Assembly: GCF_014647255.1 (NCBI RefSeq)
Contig: NZ_BMOV01000003.1
Coordinates: 1-64,000, forward strand
From: Iodidimonas muriae
GTDB taxonomy: Bacteria; Pseudomonadota; Alphaproteobacteria; Sphingomonadales; Rhodothalassiaceae
Direction: 5' to 3'
Length of the DNA stretch: 64,000 bases
Positions 63,353 through 64,000 of this stretch are shown in pieces. A program made the translations under genes and the position numbers. Each line of letters opens with the position of its first letter. Within the stretch, counting starts at the first letter, position 1. Under the pieces are notes generated by a model. That model did no database searches and had not been told where the DNA came from. It saw only the letters and a program-made list of their open reading frames with translations.

Positions 63353-64000
63353 GTGACCGAGACTATGCCGGGCGAGCCCGCGAACAGCCCCCACCCCCTG
63401 TCACGCGCCCGTGCTGAACAGCATGACCGCGACGACCCCTTGGCACTGATGCGGCGTCGCTTCGACCTGCCGGGCGGGCTGATCTATCTGGACGGCAATT
63501 CACTGGGGGCTTTGCCGCGCGGTGTGGCTGCCCGGCTGGGGGAAATCACCCGCCATGAATGGGGCGACAAACTGATCGCAGGCTGGTGGCAAGGATGGAT
63601 GGACTTACCGCGCCAAACCGGGGCACGCATTGCCCCCTTGATCGGCGCGGACCCCGATTATGTGATCGCCTGCGACAGCACCTCCCTTAATCTTTACAAG
63701 CTGGCGGCGGCGGCCTTGCTGGCCCGTCCGGACCGTTCTGTGATCCTGAGCGACGCGGGCAATTTTCCCACCGATCTTTATATGTTTGAAGGCCTGAGCA
63801 CCCTGATGGGCAAAGCGGTGGAATTACGCACCGTTCCCCGTGCGGCCATCATGGAACATCTGACAACAGACGTGGCGCTTTTAAGCCTGTCCCATGTGGA
63901 TTACCGCACCGCCGAACAATGGGATATGGCTGCGCTCACGCACGCCGCCCACAAGGTGGGTGCGCTCAGCCTGTGGGATTTATCCCATTCGGCAGGGGCC
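63353..64000 (+). CDS. kynU: Kynureninase, N-terminal part (cut by the window end)
   Basis: The frame is open from GTG 63353 to the end (216 codons seen; ATG 63365 is an alternative start). After a polar lead of about 35 residues it reads LIYLDGNSLGALPRGVAARL, IAGWWQGWMDLPRQTG, IACDSTSLNLYKLAAAAL, ILSDAGNFPTDLYM and LSLSHVDYRTAEQWDM. These are the PLP- and substrate-binding segments of kynureninase, a fold-type I enzyme that releases anthranilate and alanine from kynurenine. The catalytic lysine lies beyond the window. GAGG precedes the GTG. Confidence 0.92.
   Translation, partial: MTETMPGEPANSPHPLSRARAEQHDRDDPLALMRRRFDLPGGLIYLDGNSLGALPRGVAARLGEITRHEWGDKLIAGWWQGWMDLPRQTGARIAPLIGADPDYVIACDSTSLNLYKLAAAALLARPDRSVILSDAGNFPTDLYMFEGLSTLMGKAVELRTVPRAAIMEHLTTDVALLSLSHVDYRTAEQWDMAALTHAAHKVGALSLWDLSHSAGA

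Overview
The window is a gene-dense, medium-to-high GC stretch of bacterial chromosome. Its content points to an alphaproteobacterium. It carries a CcrM-type GANTC methyltransferase, the split b'/b subunits of an F0 ATP synthase operon lacking the F1 genes, the mutY-DUF721-DsbA-like-smc run, the rplY-pth-ychF-maoC run, and a pdxH / dnaJ-like / yihY / fabI / aroC neighbourhood. I cannot name the genus. No rRNA, tRNA, CRISPR array, insertion sequence or prophage was seen.

Layout. 1-3350: a broken LuxR-type regulator, orphan small and medium subunits of a molybdenum hydroxylase, a glutathione transferase and an alpha/beta hydrolase. 3434-7465: a Kef-type antiporter, a CaCA exchanger, then a pteridine-reductase-like SDR with folB. 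7466-13618: uvrC, 3-hydroxybutyrate dehydrogenase with a patatin phospholipase, rnhB and ccrM. 13729-21219: an M20 peptidase, mutY, a DUF721 protein, a DsbA-like lipoprotein and smc. 21279-24045: the F0 ATP synthase operon. 24296-27844: a small secreted protein and the rplY operon. 27904-33537: an SDR and an operon of a YfiR-like periplasmic protein, a TonB-dependent receptor and a chemoreceptor. 33922-39130: arginine succinyltransferase catabolism. 39305-45859: a LuxR-type regulator with a degenerate receiver, a DUF389 membrane protein, an amidohydrolase with a BASS transporter, a CNB-FHA protein, nadC and a DUF423 protein. 45864-50443: an ABC exporter, PhzF, an ArsC/Spx-like protein, a CDF exporter and pdxH. 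50564-54341: a DnaJ-like protein, YihY, fabI and aroC. 54358-57850: an OxyR-like regulator divergent from carbonic anhydrase and a SulP transporter. 57883-64000: a YceI / cytochrome b561 / YceI operon, rmuC, pgi and the start of kynureninase.

Most of this is housekeeping. The most unusual parts are five. (1) The YfiR-like / TonB receptor / chemoreceptor operon has an AT-rich leader carrying three inverted repeats with six-base spacers. (2) Five GANTC sites crowd into 65 bases over the ccrM promoter. (3) An OxyR-family regulator has lost both redox cysteines and sits divergent from CO2/bicarbonate genes. (4) A tandem 17-base-period repeat lies just upstream of the YceI/cytochrome b561 operon. 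(5) A long RNA hairpin ends about four bases before the DUF389 start codon.

All functions are read from sequence motifs and remembered family features. No database search was run.
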